7,872 nt of DNA from Desulfovibrionaceae bacterium (GTDB lineage: Bacteria > Pseudomonadota > Gammaproteobacteria > Burkholderiales > Burkholderiaceae_C): the NCBI GenBank assembly GCA_009778355.1, contig WRJY01000228.1, forward strand, positions 1-7,872. The letters run 5' to 3'. The position numbers were made by a program, and so were the translations under genes. Position 1 is the stretch's first letter; each line of letters opens with the position of its first letter. Of the stretch, positions 1 through 7,144 are shown in pieces. The notes beneath the pieces are model-generated. The model was not told where the DNA came from and searched no databases. It was given only the letters and a program-made list of their open reading frames with translations.

Positions 1-419
1 CCGCCGCCCAGGTGCAGGTGTACCCGGCGCCGGAAGCGCCCGCGCCGCCGCTGCCGCCGGGCCAGCCGCGCGCCGGCGCGGGCCTGGCCGCTGGTGCGCG
101 CGCCAGCGGCGAATTCGACGGCGTGCGCGCCTACCAGTACGGCGACCCGATGAAGCTGATCGTGTGGAAGAAGTTCGCCAAGTCGGACGAGTTGGTGTCG
201 CGCGACACGGCGCACATGCAGCGGCAGGAGCTGTGGCTGGACTTCGCCCGCGCCGGCCATGCCGATGTGGAAACACGCCTGTCGCGCCTGACGGCCTGGG
301 TGCTGGCCGCCGACGCGCAGGGGCTGGACTACGGCTTGCGCCTGCCGGGCGTCGAGATCGCCCCTGCCGGTGGCCCGGCCCAGCGCCTGCGCTGCCTAGA
401 GGCGCTGGCTACCGCATGA
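1..419 (+). CDS. DUF58 domain protein, C-terminal part (5' truncated by window)
   Basis: The frame is open from the left window edge (first complete codon at base 3) to TGA at 417-419, so only the last ~139 residues are seen. A Pro/Ala-rich stretch is followed by the DUF58 signature: EFDGVRAYQYGDP, then a Trp-Lys pair in IVWKKFAKS and a basic/polar SRDT segment. DUF58 proteins are usually membrane-anchored with a von Willebrand A-like fold and sit between a MoxR AAA+ ATPase and a transglutaminase-like protein; their biochemical role is poorly defined. The ATG of the next gene overlaps this stop (ATGA at 416-419), so translation is probably coupled and the two belong to one operon. Family assignment is firm; function is unknown. 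Whether a MoxR gene lies upstream cannot be seen. Confidence 0.9.
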   Translation, partial: AAQVQVYPAPEAPAPPLPPGQPRAGAGLAAGARASGEFDGVRAYQYGDPMKLIVWKKFAKSDELVSRDTAHMQRQELWLDFARAGHADVETRLSRLTAWVLAADAQGLDYGLRLPGVEIAPAGGPAQRLRCLEALATA

Positions 420-2446
420 ACCTCGCCGTCCTCGCCCGCCTGCCGCGCGAGATGCGCGACACGCTGTTTCTGCTGCTGGTGATCGGCTGGATCATCGCGC
501 CGCAGGCCGGCACGCTGCCCATCTGGGCCAGCGCGCTGGCCGCCGGGGTGCTGCTGTGGCGCGGCTGGCTGGCCGTAAGCGGCCGTCCGCTGCCCAGGCG
601 CTGGGCGCTGGCGGCGCTGCTGGCCGTCACGCTGGCGGCCACCTGGGCCACGCACCACACGCTGGCGGGGCGCGAGGCCGGCTCCACGCTGGTCGTGATG
701 TTGCTGACGCTCAAGACGCTGGAGTTGCGCGCGCGGCGCGACGCGCTGGTGGTGTTTTTCCTCGGCTTCTTCGTCATGCTGACCAATTTCTTTTACTCGC
801 AGTCGCTGCCCATCGCGGCGGCCATGCTGGCGGGGCTGCTGGGCCTGCTGACGGCGCTGGTCAACGCGCACCGCCCGGTCGGCCAGCCGAGCCTGCGCGA
901 TTCGGCCTGGACGGCGCTCAAAATGACCCTGGCTGGCGCGCCGGTGATGCTGGCGCTGTTCGTGTTCTTCCCGCGCTTCGCGCCATTGTGGGGCGTGCCG
1001 AGCGACGCCATGCAGGGCCGCAGCGGCCTGTCGTCCAGCATGGAGGTGGGCGCGCTGGCCGCACTGGCGCTGGACGACGGCATTGTCATGCGCGTCAAGT
1101 TCGACGGCCCGCCGCCGCAAAGCCAGCTTTACTTTCGCGGGCCGGTGCTGGTCAATTTCGATGGCAAACGCTGGACCGCCCCCGGCGGCGGAGATGGCTT
1201 CGAGGCCACGATAATGCCCGCCCCCGGCGATCTGCAAGTCAGCGGCGAGCCGTTGCGCTACGAAGTCACGCTGGAGCCCAGCCGCCGCCCCTGGCTGCTG
1301 ACGCTGGACGCCGCCCCGCGCCAGCCCGAACTGCCCGCCGGCCAGCGCGTGCGCATGACGGCTGACCTGCAATGGCTGAGCTACCGCCCCCTCACCGACC
1401 TGCTGCGCTACCGCGCTGAAAGCTACCCGCAGTTCCGCTACGGCCTGACCGGCTGGGACCACAAACCACGCCGCGACCTGAGCGCCTTTTTGCGCCTGCC
1501 CGGCGGCTACAACCCGCGCACGCTGGCGCTGGCCGATGAACTGCGCCGCCAACAGCCCGATGGCGACGCGCTGGCGCTGGCGCGCGCCGCCCTGGAGCGC
1601 CTGCGCACCGGCGGCTACAGCTACACGCTGGAGCCCGGCGTGGCTGGCCGCGATTCGGCGGACACATTCTGGTTCGACGCCAAGGCCGGCTTTTGCGAGC
1701 ACATCGCCTCCGCCTTCGTGGTGCTGATGCGCGACGCTGGCGTGCCGGCGCGCATCGTCACCGGTTTTCAGGGCGGCGAAATCAACGGCGTCGATGGCTA
1801 CTGGACCGTGCGCAACGCCGACGCCCACGCCTGGGCCGAAATCTGGGTCGCCGACCGTGGCTGGGTGCGCGTGGACCCCACCGGCGCCGTCTCGCCGGGC
1901 CGCATCGGCCAGTTTCAGCGCCTGCGGCTGCCCGAGGGCATGATTGCCGACGCGGTGGCCCGCCTCAGCCCCACCCTGCTGGCGCAGTTGCGCGCCGCCT
2001 GGGAAGCGGTCAACAACGGCTGGAACCAATGGGTGCTGAACTACACCCAAACCCGCCAGTTCGACATGCTGCGCAACCTGGGATTTTCAAGCCCAAGCTG
2101 GCAAGACCTGGGCCGCGTGCTGGGCGGCCTGCTGGCGGCCTCGGCCCTGATCGGCATTGCCTGGGCGTACTGGGAGCGCCGCCGGCACGACCCCTGGCTG
2201 CGCTTGCTGGCGCGCGCGCGCCAGCGCTTGGCCCAGGCCGGCGTCGATACCCCGCCGAAAGCGCCGCCGCGCGAACTGCTGCGGCGCGTGCAGGCCAGCG
2301 CGCTGCCCGGCGAACTGCGCCGCCCGCTGGCCGGCTGGCTGCTGGCGCTGGAGCAGTGGCGCTACGCCCCCGCCGCGCGCAAGGGCGGCGCGGCGGCGCT
2401 GGCTAAACTCCAGCGTGACTTCCGGCGGTTTCAGTGGAAAAAATGA
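416..2446 (+). CDS. tgpA: TgpA-like membrane protein: DUF3488, transglutaminase core, C-terminal DUF4129-like region
   Basis: The product is 676 residues and probably sits in the inner membrane with a periplasmic transglutaminase-like domain. Residues ~15-185 hold about six hydrophobic helices (DUF3488 region), ending in an aromatic FFPRFAPLWGVP segment. A periplasmic domain follows. The papain-like triad is complete: Cys427 in KAGFCEHIASAF, His471 in DAHAWAEIW and Asp487 in VDPT. Spacings of 44 and 16 residues match those of Pseudomonas aeruginosa TgpA as I recall them. A further membrane helix lies near residues 560-580, and the cytoplasmic tail (~590-676) resembles DUF4129. I chose the ATG at 416 because it overlaps the upstream stop as ATGA; an open reading frame extends further upstream, but only out of frame through the DUF58 gene. 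TgpA is essential in P. aeruginosa and implicated in envelope biology, but its substrate is unknown. The symbol is by homology. Confidence 0.9.
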   Translation: MNLAVLARLPREMRDTLFLLLVIGWIIAPQAGTLPIWASALAAGVLLWRGWLAVSGRPLPRRWALAALLAVTLAATWATHHTLAGREAGSTLVVMLLTLKTLELRARRDALVVFFLGFFVMLTNFFYSQSLPIAAAMLAGLLGLLTALVNAHRPVGQPSLRDSAWTALKMTLAGAPVMLALFVFFPRFAPLWGVPSDAMQGRSGLSSSMEVGALAALALDDGIVMRVKFDGPPPQSQLYFRGPVLVNFDGKRWTAPGGGDGFEATIMPAPGDLQVSGEPLRYEVTLEPSRRPWLLTLDAAPRQPELPAGQRVRMTADLQWLSYRPLTDLLRYRAESYPQFRYGLTGWDHKPRRDLSAFLRLPGGYNPRTLALADELRRQQPDGDALALARAALERLRTGGYSYTLEPGVAGRDSADTFWFDAKAGFCEHIASAFVVLMRDAGVPARIVTGFQGGEINGVDGYWTVRNADAHAWAEIWVADRGWVRVDPTGAVSPGRIGQFQRLRLPEGMIADAVARLSPTLLAQLRAAWEAVNNGWNQWVLNYTQTRQFDMLRNLGFSSPSWQDLGRVLGGLLAASALIGIAWAYWERRRHDPWLRLLARARQRLAQAGVDTPPKAPPRELLRRVQASALPGELRRPLAGWLLALEQWRYAPAARKGGAAALAKLQRDFRRFQWKK

Positions 2447-2496
2447 CTGTCCAAATGGCTTCACTCACTGCGTAATGTTGCGCCGGGCAATGGCTT

Positions 2497-2515
2497 CCTC
2501 CCCCGCTGGGGGAGG
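2497..2515 (+). other. GC-rich hairpin between tgpA and the mltB-like gene
   Basis: CCTCCCCC at 2497-2504 pairs perfectly with GGGGGAGG at 2508-2515 across a 3-nt GCT loop. No T-run follows, so it is a poor intrinsic terminator. The 3' arm contains GGAGG, the best Shine-Dalgarno candidate for the next gene, so folding would hide that site. It could instead be one copy of a genome-wide short intergenic palindrome. The stem is directly visible; any role is inference. Confidence 0.5.
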
Positions 2516-2521
2516 GGCAAA

Positions 2522-3703
2522 TTGACGACCGGCCCCATCTTCATGCTCTACCGCCCGACCGCCCTGATTCTCGCCCGCATCCTGATCGCGGCCTGCTGCT
2601 CGATGGCTTTCTGCGCCCTGCCCGCCAGCGCCCAGACCGAAGATGACGCCGGCAGCCCCAAACCGGCCCCGCCCGCCGAGCACATCTACCTGCTGCGCGA
2701 CGACGCCATGCGCTTTGCCGACGAAGTGGCCGAGCGCCGCGACCTGGACCGCGCCTGGACGCGCAGCGCCATCGGCCAGGCGCTGTACCTGCCGAACGTC
2801 CAGCGGCTGATGCTGCCGCCCGAGCGCGGCGCGGCCAAGAACTGGCGCGCCTACCGCGCCCGCTTCGTCAACCCGGCGCGCATCCGCGCTGGCGTGCGCT
2901 TTTGGCTGCGCAACCGCGCCAGCCTTGAACGCGCGCAGGCCGAATTCGGCGTGCCGCCGCAAATCATCGTCGGCATCATCGGCGTCGAAACCATCTACGG
3001 CCAGAACATGGGCAACTTTCGCGTCATCGACGCGCTGACCACGCTGGCGTTCGACTTTCCCGCCGAACACCCGCGCGCGCCGGAGCGTCAGGCGTATTTT
3101 CAGAGCGAGCTGGAGCAATTCCTGTCGCTGTGCCAGCGCACCGGCATGGAGCCGACCGCCCCCCTGGGCAGCTACGCCGGCGCCATGGGCATGCCGCAGT
3201 TCATGCCGTCGAGCTGGACGCGCTACGCCATCGACTACGATGGTGATGGCCAAGTGGACCTGTGGCACAGCGAGGCCGACGCCATCGGTTCGGTCGCCAA
3301 CTATTTCAACAATTACGGCTGGCAGAGCGGCCTGCCCACCCATTACCCGGTGCGCCTGCTGCCAGACGCCGACCTGGATGCGCTGCTGGCGCCCGGCATC
3401 CTGCCCGCCTTCAGCCCCCCCGCCTTCGCCGCCAAAGGCGCCTGGCTCACCGACGGCGGCATGGCCCATCACGGGCAATTGGCGCTGATCGAGCTGCAAA
3501 ACGGCGACCCCGCCACGCCCGGCAACGCCCCCGCCTATGTGGCCGGCACCGAGAACTTCTACGTCATCACCCGCTACAACTGGAGCGCCTACTACGCCAT
3601 GGCGGTGATCGATTTGGGGCAGGAAGTGATGGCCGCGCTGGGGCGCGGCAAACCCGCCGTTCAGCCCGCGCCGAACCCCAGTGAACGAGGTGACGCCAGG
3701 TAA
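2522..3703 (+). CDS. mltB: MltB-family lytic murein transglycosylase
   Basis: This enzyme cleaves the MurNAc-GlcNAc bond of peptidoglycan non-hydrolytically, leaving 1,6-anhydroMurNAc, and acts in the periplasm. The 393-residue product (386 from the alternative ATG) has an N-terminal export signal, then the SLT_2 domain. The catalytic glutamate is Glu156 in IIGVETIYGQNMGNF (equivalent to Glu162 of E. coli MltB). YAGAMGMPQFMPSSW is also typical, as is the EF-hand-like DYDGDGQVDLW loop from Asp238, matching the calcium site of E. coli Slt35. The C-terminal NFYVITRYNWSAYYAMAV block is conserved. The start is uncertain: TTG at 2522 has GGAGG six bases upstream, while ATG at 2543 has no good ribosome site. 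Signal type is also uncertain: ASA/Q fits signal peptidase I (after residue 37), but IAAC at Cys25 resembles a lipobox. The gene lies 75 bases after tgpA on the same strand, perhaps co-transcribed. Confidence 0.92.
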   Translation: MTTGPIFMLYRPTALILARILIAACCSMAFCALPASAQTEDDAGSPKPAPPAEHIYLLRDDAMRFADEVAERRDLDRAWTRSAIGQALYLPNVQRLMLPPERGAAKNWRAYRARFVNPARIRAGVRFWLRNRASLERAQAEFGVPPQIIVGIIGVETIYGQNMGNFRVIDALTTLAFDFPAEHPRAPERQAYFQSELEQFLSLCQRTGMEPTAPLGSYAGAMGMPQFMPSSWTRYAIDYDGDGQVDLWHSEADAIGSVANYFNNYGWQSGLPTHYPVRLLPDADLDALLAPGILPAFSPPAFAAKGAWLTDGGMAHHGQLALIELQNGDPATPGNAPAYVAGTENFYVITRYNWSAYYAMAVIDLGQEVMAALGRGKPAVQPAPNPSERGDAR

Positions 3704-3760
3704 ACCGCATCCATGCCTGTCTGCACTGACCATGAAGCATCGAGTCTCGCAAACTCGTGT

Positions 3761-3777
3761 GAGATCATGTCCAAAAC
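3761..3777 (+). repeat. Left terminal inverted repeat of the IS5 remnant
   Basis: GAGATCATGTCCAAAAC on the plus strand matches the right end read on the minus strand at 14 of 17 positions, and all three differences are transitions. Similarity stops abruptly at 3760/4520, as expected for an element boundary. Confidence 0.7.
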
Positions 3778-3914
3778 TCTCCAACCGAGTCTTGCTGACC
3801 TCAGCAGAGGCTAAAAATGAGCGCCCGAGCCCTCAACCGGCCATTTCACCTTTCCTGCAACACCATGTCGCCCGCAGGCCCCATTGGCGCCTTTTTGGCA
3901 CTGTGCGGGCGCAC

Positions 3915-4457
3915 TCATGCCTTGGCCGCCTGCAAAATCCGCCCGCGCACCAGCCACAAGTTGCCCAGCGCAAACAAGGTGGTGATCTGCGGCGTGTTCT
4001 TGAACAAGCCACGATACCCGTTTGGTTCTTGGTGGAGGTGGGTACAGCGATCAAGGTGGCATCGATGGCGCTGCCTTCTTTGAGCAGGTAGCCCTTGGCG
4101 GCAAGCTGCTCATTGACGGTGGCCAGAAATTGTTCGGCCAGCCGGTGCGCTTGCAGCAAGTGGCGAAAGCGCAAGATGCTGACCCGACCGGGCAGCCGGG
4201 CCATGCCATCGAGGCCGGCGAAGTGGCGGTGCATCGGGGTGTGGAACAGCGCTTCTTCCATGGCCATGTCGCTCAGACCGAACCATTGCTGCATGAAGTG
4301 AATGCGCAGCATGGCGGCCAGTCTTGGCCACGGGCGCATGGGGCTCGGTGAGGGCCAGCAGTTGCTCCCAAGGCACGACTGGCTCCATTTCACCTGGGAG
4401 CACACGCTCGCGGGTGCGCCGGCTGCGCAGGTCGATGGCAAGGCCGGTTTGCTTCAT
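3915..4457 (-). pseudogene. IS5-family transposase, frameshifted and internally deleted
   Basis: Reading leftward from ATG at 4457: an intact IS5-type N-terminus begins MKQTGLAIDLRSRRTRERV and runs to VAKTGR. Near 4315-4325 the reading frame then shifts (apparent loss of a few codons plus a base) into AMLRIHFMQQWFGLSDMAMEEALFHT, LDGMARLP and SILRFRHLL. It continues to the first DDE aspartate in AIDATLIAVPTSTKN (codon 4061-4063). At about 4020-4026 the sequence jumps, with another frame change, to the C-terminal end GYRGLFKNTPQITTLFALGNLW and LVRGRILQAAKA, stop at 3915-3917. Roughly 150 residues holding the second Asp and the Glu are absent. AAGGA 11 bases before the ATG is the original ribosome site. 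The copy is certainly non-functional; family assignment is strong. Confidence 0.9.
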
Positions 4458-4484
4458 GCGGGCATTGTCCTTGACGGCTGCAGA

Positions 4485-4604
4485 TCAGGAGGGAGGTACG
4501 GGGTTTTGAACACGATCCCTTGGCAGCGGAAATTTGGGCCGAATCACGGTTTCGTCTTGCATCAGCGAACGCAGCAAATCGAGGTGCGCCGTAGCGAGAC
4601 TCAA
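4485..4604 (-). pseudogene. Unrecognised 39-residue open frame running into the IS end
   Basis: From a TTG at 4604 the minus strand reads LSLATAHLDLLRSLMQDETV then IRPKFPLPRDRVQNPVPPS and stops at 4485. The composition looks protein-like, but I recognise no family. The last ~11 codons lie inside the IS element (right tip at 4519), so this is probably the start of a gene cut by the insertion. An ATG at 4612, overlapping the stop of the antitoxin remnant as ATGA, would be the natural start, but that frame meets TGA after three codons (M-T-D-stop) and a single-base change is needed to join the frames. No continuation could be recognised on the other side of the IS. It may equally be chance coding. 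Confidence 0.25.
4503..4519 (-). repeat. Right terminal inverted repeat of the IS5 remnant
   Basis: On the minus strand this reads GGGATCGTGTTCAAAAC, pairing with the left repeat at 3761-3777 (14 of 17 identical). It lies 46 to 62 bases upstream of the transposase start, the usual position for an IS5-type end. Confidence 0.7.
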
Positions 4605-4608
4605 TCCG

Positions 4609-4791
4609 TCATGCCTTTTCCCAAGGAGCCGGCGTCTGCATCGTCTTGCGCAGACGCGCATTCGGCTGGGGCGGCATGTCCAAGCGCGTCAGCAAAGCCG
4701 CATAAATTTCCGGGCTGGCGGGAATGATGGCCTGATCCAGCAAGGTTTCTTCGGTCATTGGGCGGACAGCTTCCAGCATGGAATTACTCAT
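4609..4791 (-). pseudogene. N-terminally truncated DUF1778 (TacA-like) antitoxin
   Basis: The 60-residue frame begins MSNSMLEAVRPMTEETLLDQ and ends with MPPQPNARLRKTMQTPAPWE. This matches the C-terminal half of DUF1778 antitoxins, in which MLEAxRxxxEETLLDQ closes the ribbon-helix-helix part and a LDxPPxPNxRLR tail wraps the toxin. Family members are about 90-100 residues, so the DNA-binding half is missing; sequence upstream in this frame is the antisense-free shadow of the DUF192 gene, not RHH. Its ATG overlaps the DUF192 stop as TGATG, so it may still be translated. The usual partner is a GNAT acetyltransferase toxin overlapping the antitoxin end; an ATGA overlap is present at 4612, but no GNAT sequence follows. 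I call it a remnant; a shortened but expressed protein is possible. Confidence 0.65.
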
Positions 4792-5255
4792 CAGCGTCCG
4801 CCCTCGAACGCCGGCCCGCGCAGCCTGGCGCCGGCTTTCAAGTGGCGCTGCTCGAACCAGCCCTGGTTCACCTCCAGCACGTAGCGCACCGGTTTGGCCG
4901 AGCAGTGGCTGGTTTCGTCGAGCGGCTTCATGTCGGCCAGGTTGACGATGACGCCGTCGTCGGCAACGAAGGCCGCCGTGAGCGGAATCAGGGTGTTTTT
5001 CATCCAGAAGCACTGCGTGCCTGCCCGCTCGAACACGAACAACATGCCTTCGTGCTGCGGCATGTCCTTGCGGTGCATCAGGCCGGTCTGCATCTGCTCG
5101 GGCGTGATGGCGACCTGGGCGTCGATGCGGTACATGCCGGCGCTGATGGCGGTGCGCGGCAAATTCAGTTGCGGCGCGTCGCCGGGCTGCGCCAGCGCCG
5201 GCGCGGCCAGACAGACGGCCAAGGCCAGCAGGATGCGGGATGGGGTGTGAGACAT
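4791..5255 (-). CDS. Exported DUF192/UPF0127 family protein
   Basis: The 154-residue product carries a signal peptide (Arg7, hydrophobic core 8-21, cleavage predicted after Ala22 in PALA/Q), so it should be periplasmic. The DUF192 hallmarks follow in order: QTGLMHR (56-62), GMLFVF (70-75), FWMKNTLIPL (83-92), a VIVNLADMKP stretch, and YVLEVNQGW (125-133) in which the Gly turn closes the small beta fold. The family is widespread in bacteria and archaea and has no established biochemical function. Length is normal. The gene is transcribed away from icd. Its ribosome site is weak (GGGCGA just before the ATG), and its stop overlaps the start of the antitoxin remnant by TGATG. Confidence 0.93.
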   Translation of the reverse strand: MSHTPSRILLALAVCLAAPALAQPGDAPQLNLPRTAISAGMYRIDAQVAITPEQMQTGLMHRKDMPQHEGMLFVFERAGTQCFWMKNTLIPLTAAFVADDGVIVNLADMKPLDETSHCSAKPVRYVLEVNQGWFEQRHLKAGARLRGPAFEGGR

Positions 5256-5283
5256 GATCGCCCATTGTCGCGCACTAAAATTA

Positions 5284-5352
5284 CTGGCGCCAGAGCCTGT
5301 TCAGTGTCTTTTCGCCGCAGCGAAAAGACACTGAACAGGCTCTTGGATCCAG
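5284..5352. repeat. Perfect 24-bp inverted repeat (long hairpin) in the DUF192-icd divergent region
   Basis: The arm at 5292-5315 (AGAGCCTGTTCAGTG... TTTTCGC) is fully complementary to 5320-5343, leaving a 4-base CGCA loop. The stem continues imperfectly outward: CTGGCGCC at 5284-5291 faces TGGATCCAG at 5344-5352 with one bulge and two mismatches. It sits between divergent genes, so it is not a terminator for either, and no T-run follows the 3' arm. A TAAAAT at 5276-5281 on the plus strand could be a -10 box, which would place the hairpin at the very start of an icd leader, but no good -35 accompanies it. Alternatives are a mobile palindrome (REP/MITE-like) or a protein-binding site. Confidence 0.85.
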
Positions 5353-5362
5353 CGCACGCTGG
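5349..5362. promoter_or_regulatory. Small dyad upstream of icd, possible operator
   Basis: CCAGCGCACGCTGG is a 6-bp perfect inverted repeat with a 2-base centre, 39 bases before the icd ATG and touching the outer edge of the long hairpin. Such a symmetric site could bind a dimeric regulator, but GC-rich dyads of this size arise often by chance at this composition. Confidence 0.3.
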
Positions 5363-5401
5363 CGAGACCCGCAACCGCATTCCTTTCAGGAGACGTGCAC
5401 C

Positions 5402-6655
<1,254 letters not shown>

Positions 6656-6662
6656 CCCCCCG

Positions 6663-6682
6663 AGCCGTTTGCGCGGCTTTTC
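6663..6682 (+). terminator. Candidate weak intrinsic terminator of icd
   Basis: AGCCG (6663-6667) and CGGCT (6674-6678) form a 5-bp stem around a TTTGCG loop, followed directly by TTTTCC. It begins eight bases after the icd stop. The stem is short and the T-run brief, so read-through toward clpS is likely. Confidence 0.45.
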
Positions 6683-6751
6683 CGCATGGCTTGCCTGCCG
6701 CGGTCCTTGTTTTTCCCACGTGACTTTGAAGTGACCGATAGAATGGATTTC

Positions 6752-7120
6752 ATGGTCACTTCCATACCGACTCCACCGCTGCCGCCCGGCGGCGCGGTCG
6801 CGCCGGGCCGTCAGGACGATGGCGGCGGCGAGGCGGTGCTCGAACGGGCGCCGCAACAGGTCAAGCCGCCGCAGATGTACCGGGTGGTGATGCTCAACGA
6901 CGACTACACGCCGATGGAGTTCGTCATCGTCGTCATCCAGGAATTCTTCGGCAAGGATCGCGAGACGGCCACCCGGATCATGCTCAAGATTCATCTGGAC
7001 GGCAAGGGCGTCTGCGGCGTGTATTCGCGCGACGTGGCGGCCACCAAGGTCGATCAGGTGATGGACGCGGCGCGCCAGGCCGGCCACCCCTTGCAGTGCG
7101 TCAGTGAGCCGGTGCAGTGA
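6752..7120 (+). CDS. clpS: ClpS, N-degron adaptor of the ClpAP protease
   Basis: ClpS binds proteins with destabilising N-terminal residues (Leu, Phe, Tyr, Trp) and hands them to the ClpA N-domain. A disordered Pro/Gly-rich N-terminal extension (residues ~1-40) precedes the core MYRVVMLNDDYTPMEFVIVV. The N-degron pocket residues are Asn49, Asp50, Asp51 and His81 (in KIHLDGKGVCGVYSRDVA), with the same 32-residue spacing as Asn34-His66 of E. coli ClpS. ETKV-like AATKVDQVM and HPLQC complete the fold. The product is 122 residues from ATG 6752; ATG 6743, three codons earlier, is equally open, and neither has a strong ribosome site. I prefer 6752 because the N-terminus MVTSIPTPP resembles relatives as I recall them. 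A further ATG at 6686 is unlikely. It stands directly upstream of clpA, the standard arrangement. Confidence 0.95.
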   Translation: MVTSIPTPPLPPGGAVAPGRQDDGGGEAVLERAPQQVKPPQMYRVVMLNDDYTPMEFVIVVIQEFFGKDRETATRIMLKIHLDGKGVCGVYSRDVAATKVDQVMDAARQAGHPLQCVSEPVQ

Positions 7121-7144
7121 TTCTCGTGAAAATGGCCATTGATA

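Larger units (their letters stand above)
3761..4519 (-). mobile_element. Degenerate, internally deleted IS5-family insertion sequence (759 bp)
   Basis: The element is bounded by imperfect 17-bp inverted repeats (3761-3777 and 4503-4519) and contains both ends of an IS5-family transposase gene on the minus strand. Intact IS5-type elements are about 1.2 kb, so roughly 0.45 kb is missing from the middle. The distance from the right tip to the transposase ATG (62 bases) and the ~150-base 3' untranslated part fit IS5 layout. I see no target-site duplication: the flanks read ...CGTGT and TTGGC..., so the insertion is old or the junctions have changed. It cannot transpose by itself because the transposase is broken, though it could in principle be mobilised by a related enzyme. 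It lies between the mltB-like gene and a truncated antitoxin gene. Confidence 0.8.

Noticed and set aside
329..2050. A 573-codon open frame on the minus strand opposite tgpA
   Set aside because: It has low-complexity Gln/His/Arg/Ala composition opposite a protein with a complete catalytic triad, so it is a shadow frame.
2465..3784. A 439-codon open frame on the minus strand opposite the mltB-like gene
   Set aside because: It is a shadow of the transglycosylase, whose catalytic and conserved motifs all lie on the plus strand.
3713..3814. A 33-codon plus-strand frame beginning MPVCTDHEASSLANS, with a second ATG at 3767
   Set aside because: It crosses the left IS boundary at 3761, has no clear ribosome site and resembles no family I know; most likely chance.
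3704..4608. CRISPR array, tRNA or other RNA gene in the gene-poor stretch
   Set aside because: I found no regularly spaced repeats and no tRNA-like cloverleaf or CCA end; the IS remnant accounts for most of the stretch.
4022..4727. Plus-strand frames of about 109 and 141 codons
   Set aside because: They are antisense to the transposase remnant and the antitoxin remnant, whose minus-strand translations match known families.
5292..5343. Reading the long hairpin as an intrinsic terminator
   Set aside because: The flanking genes diverge from it, so no transcript of either gene should end there, and there is no T-run after the stem on the plus strand.
6686..6751. A longer clpS starting at ATG 6686
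   Set aside because: The extra residues (MACLPRSLFFPRDFEVTDR) are unlike ClpS N-termini, and the ATG lies directly after the candidate icd terminator with no ribosome site.
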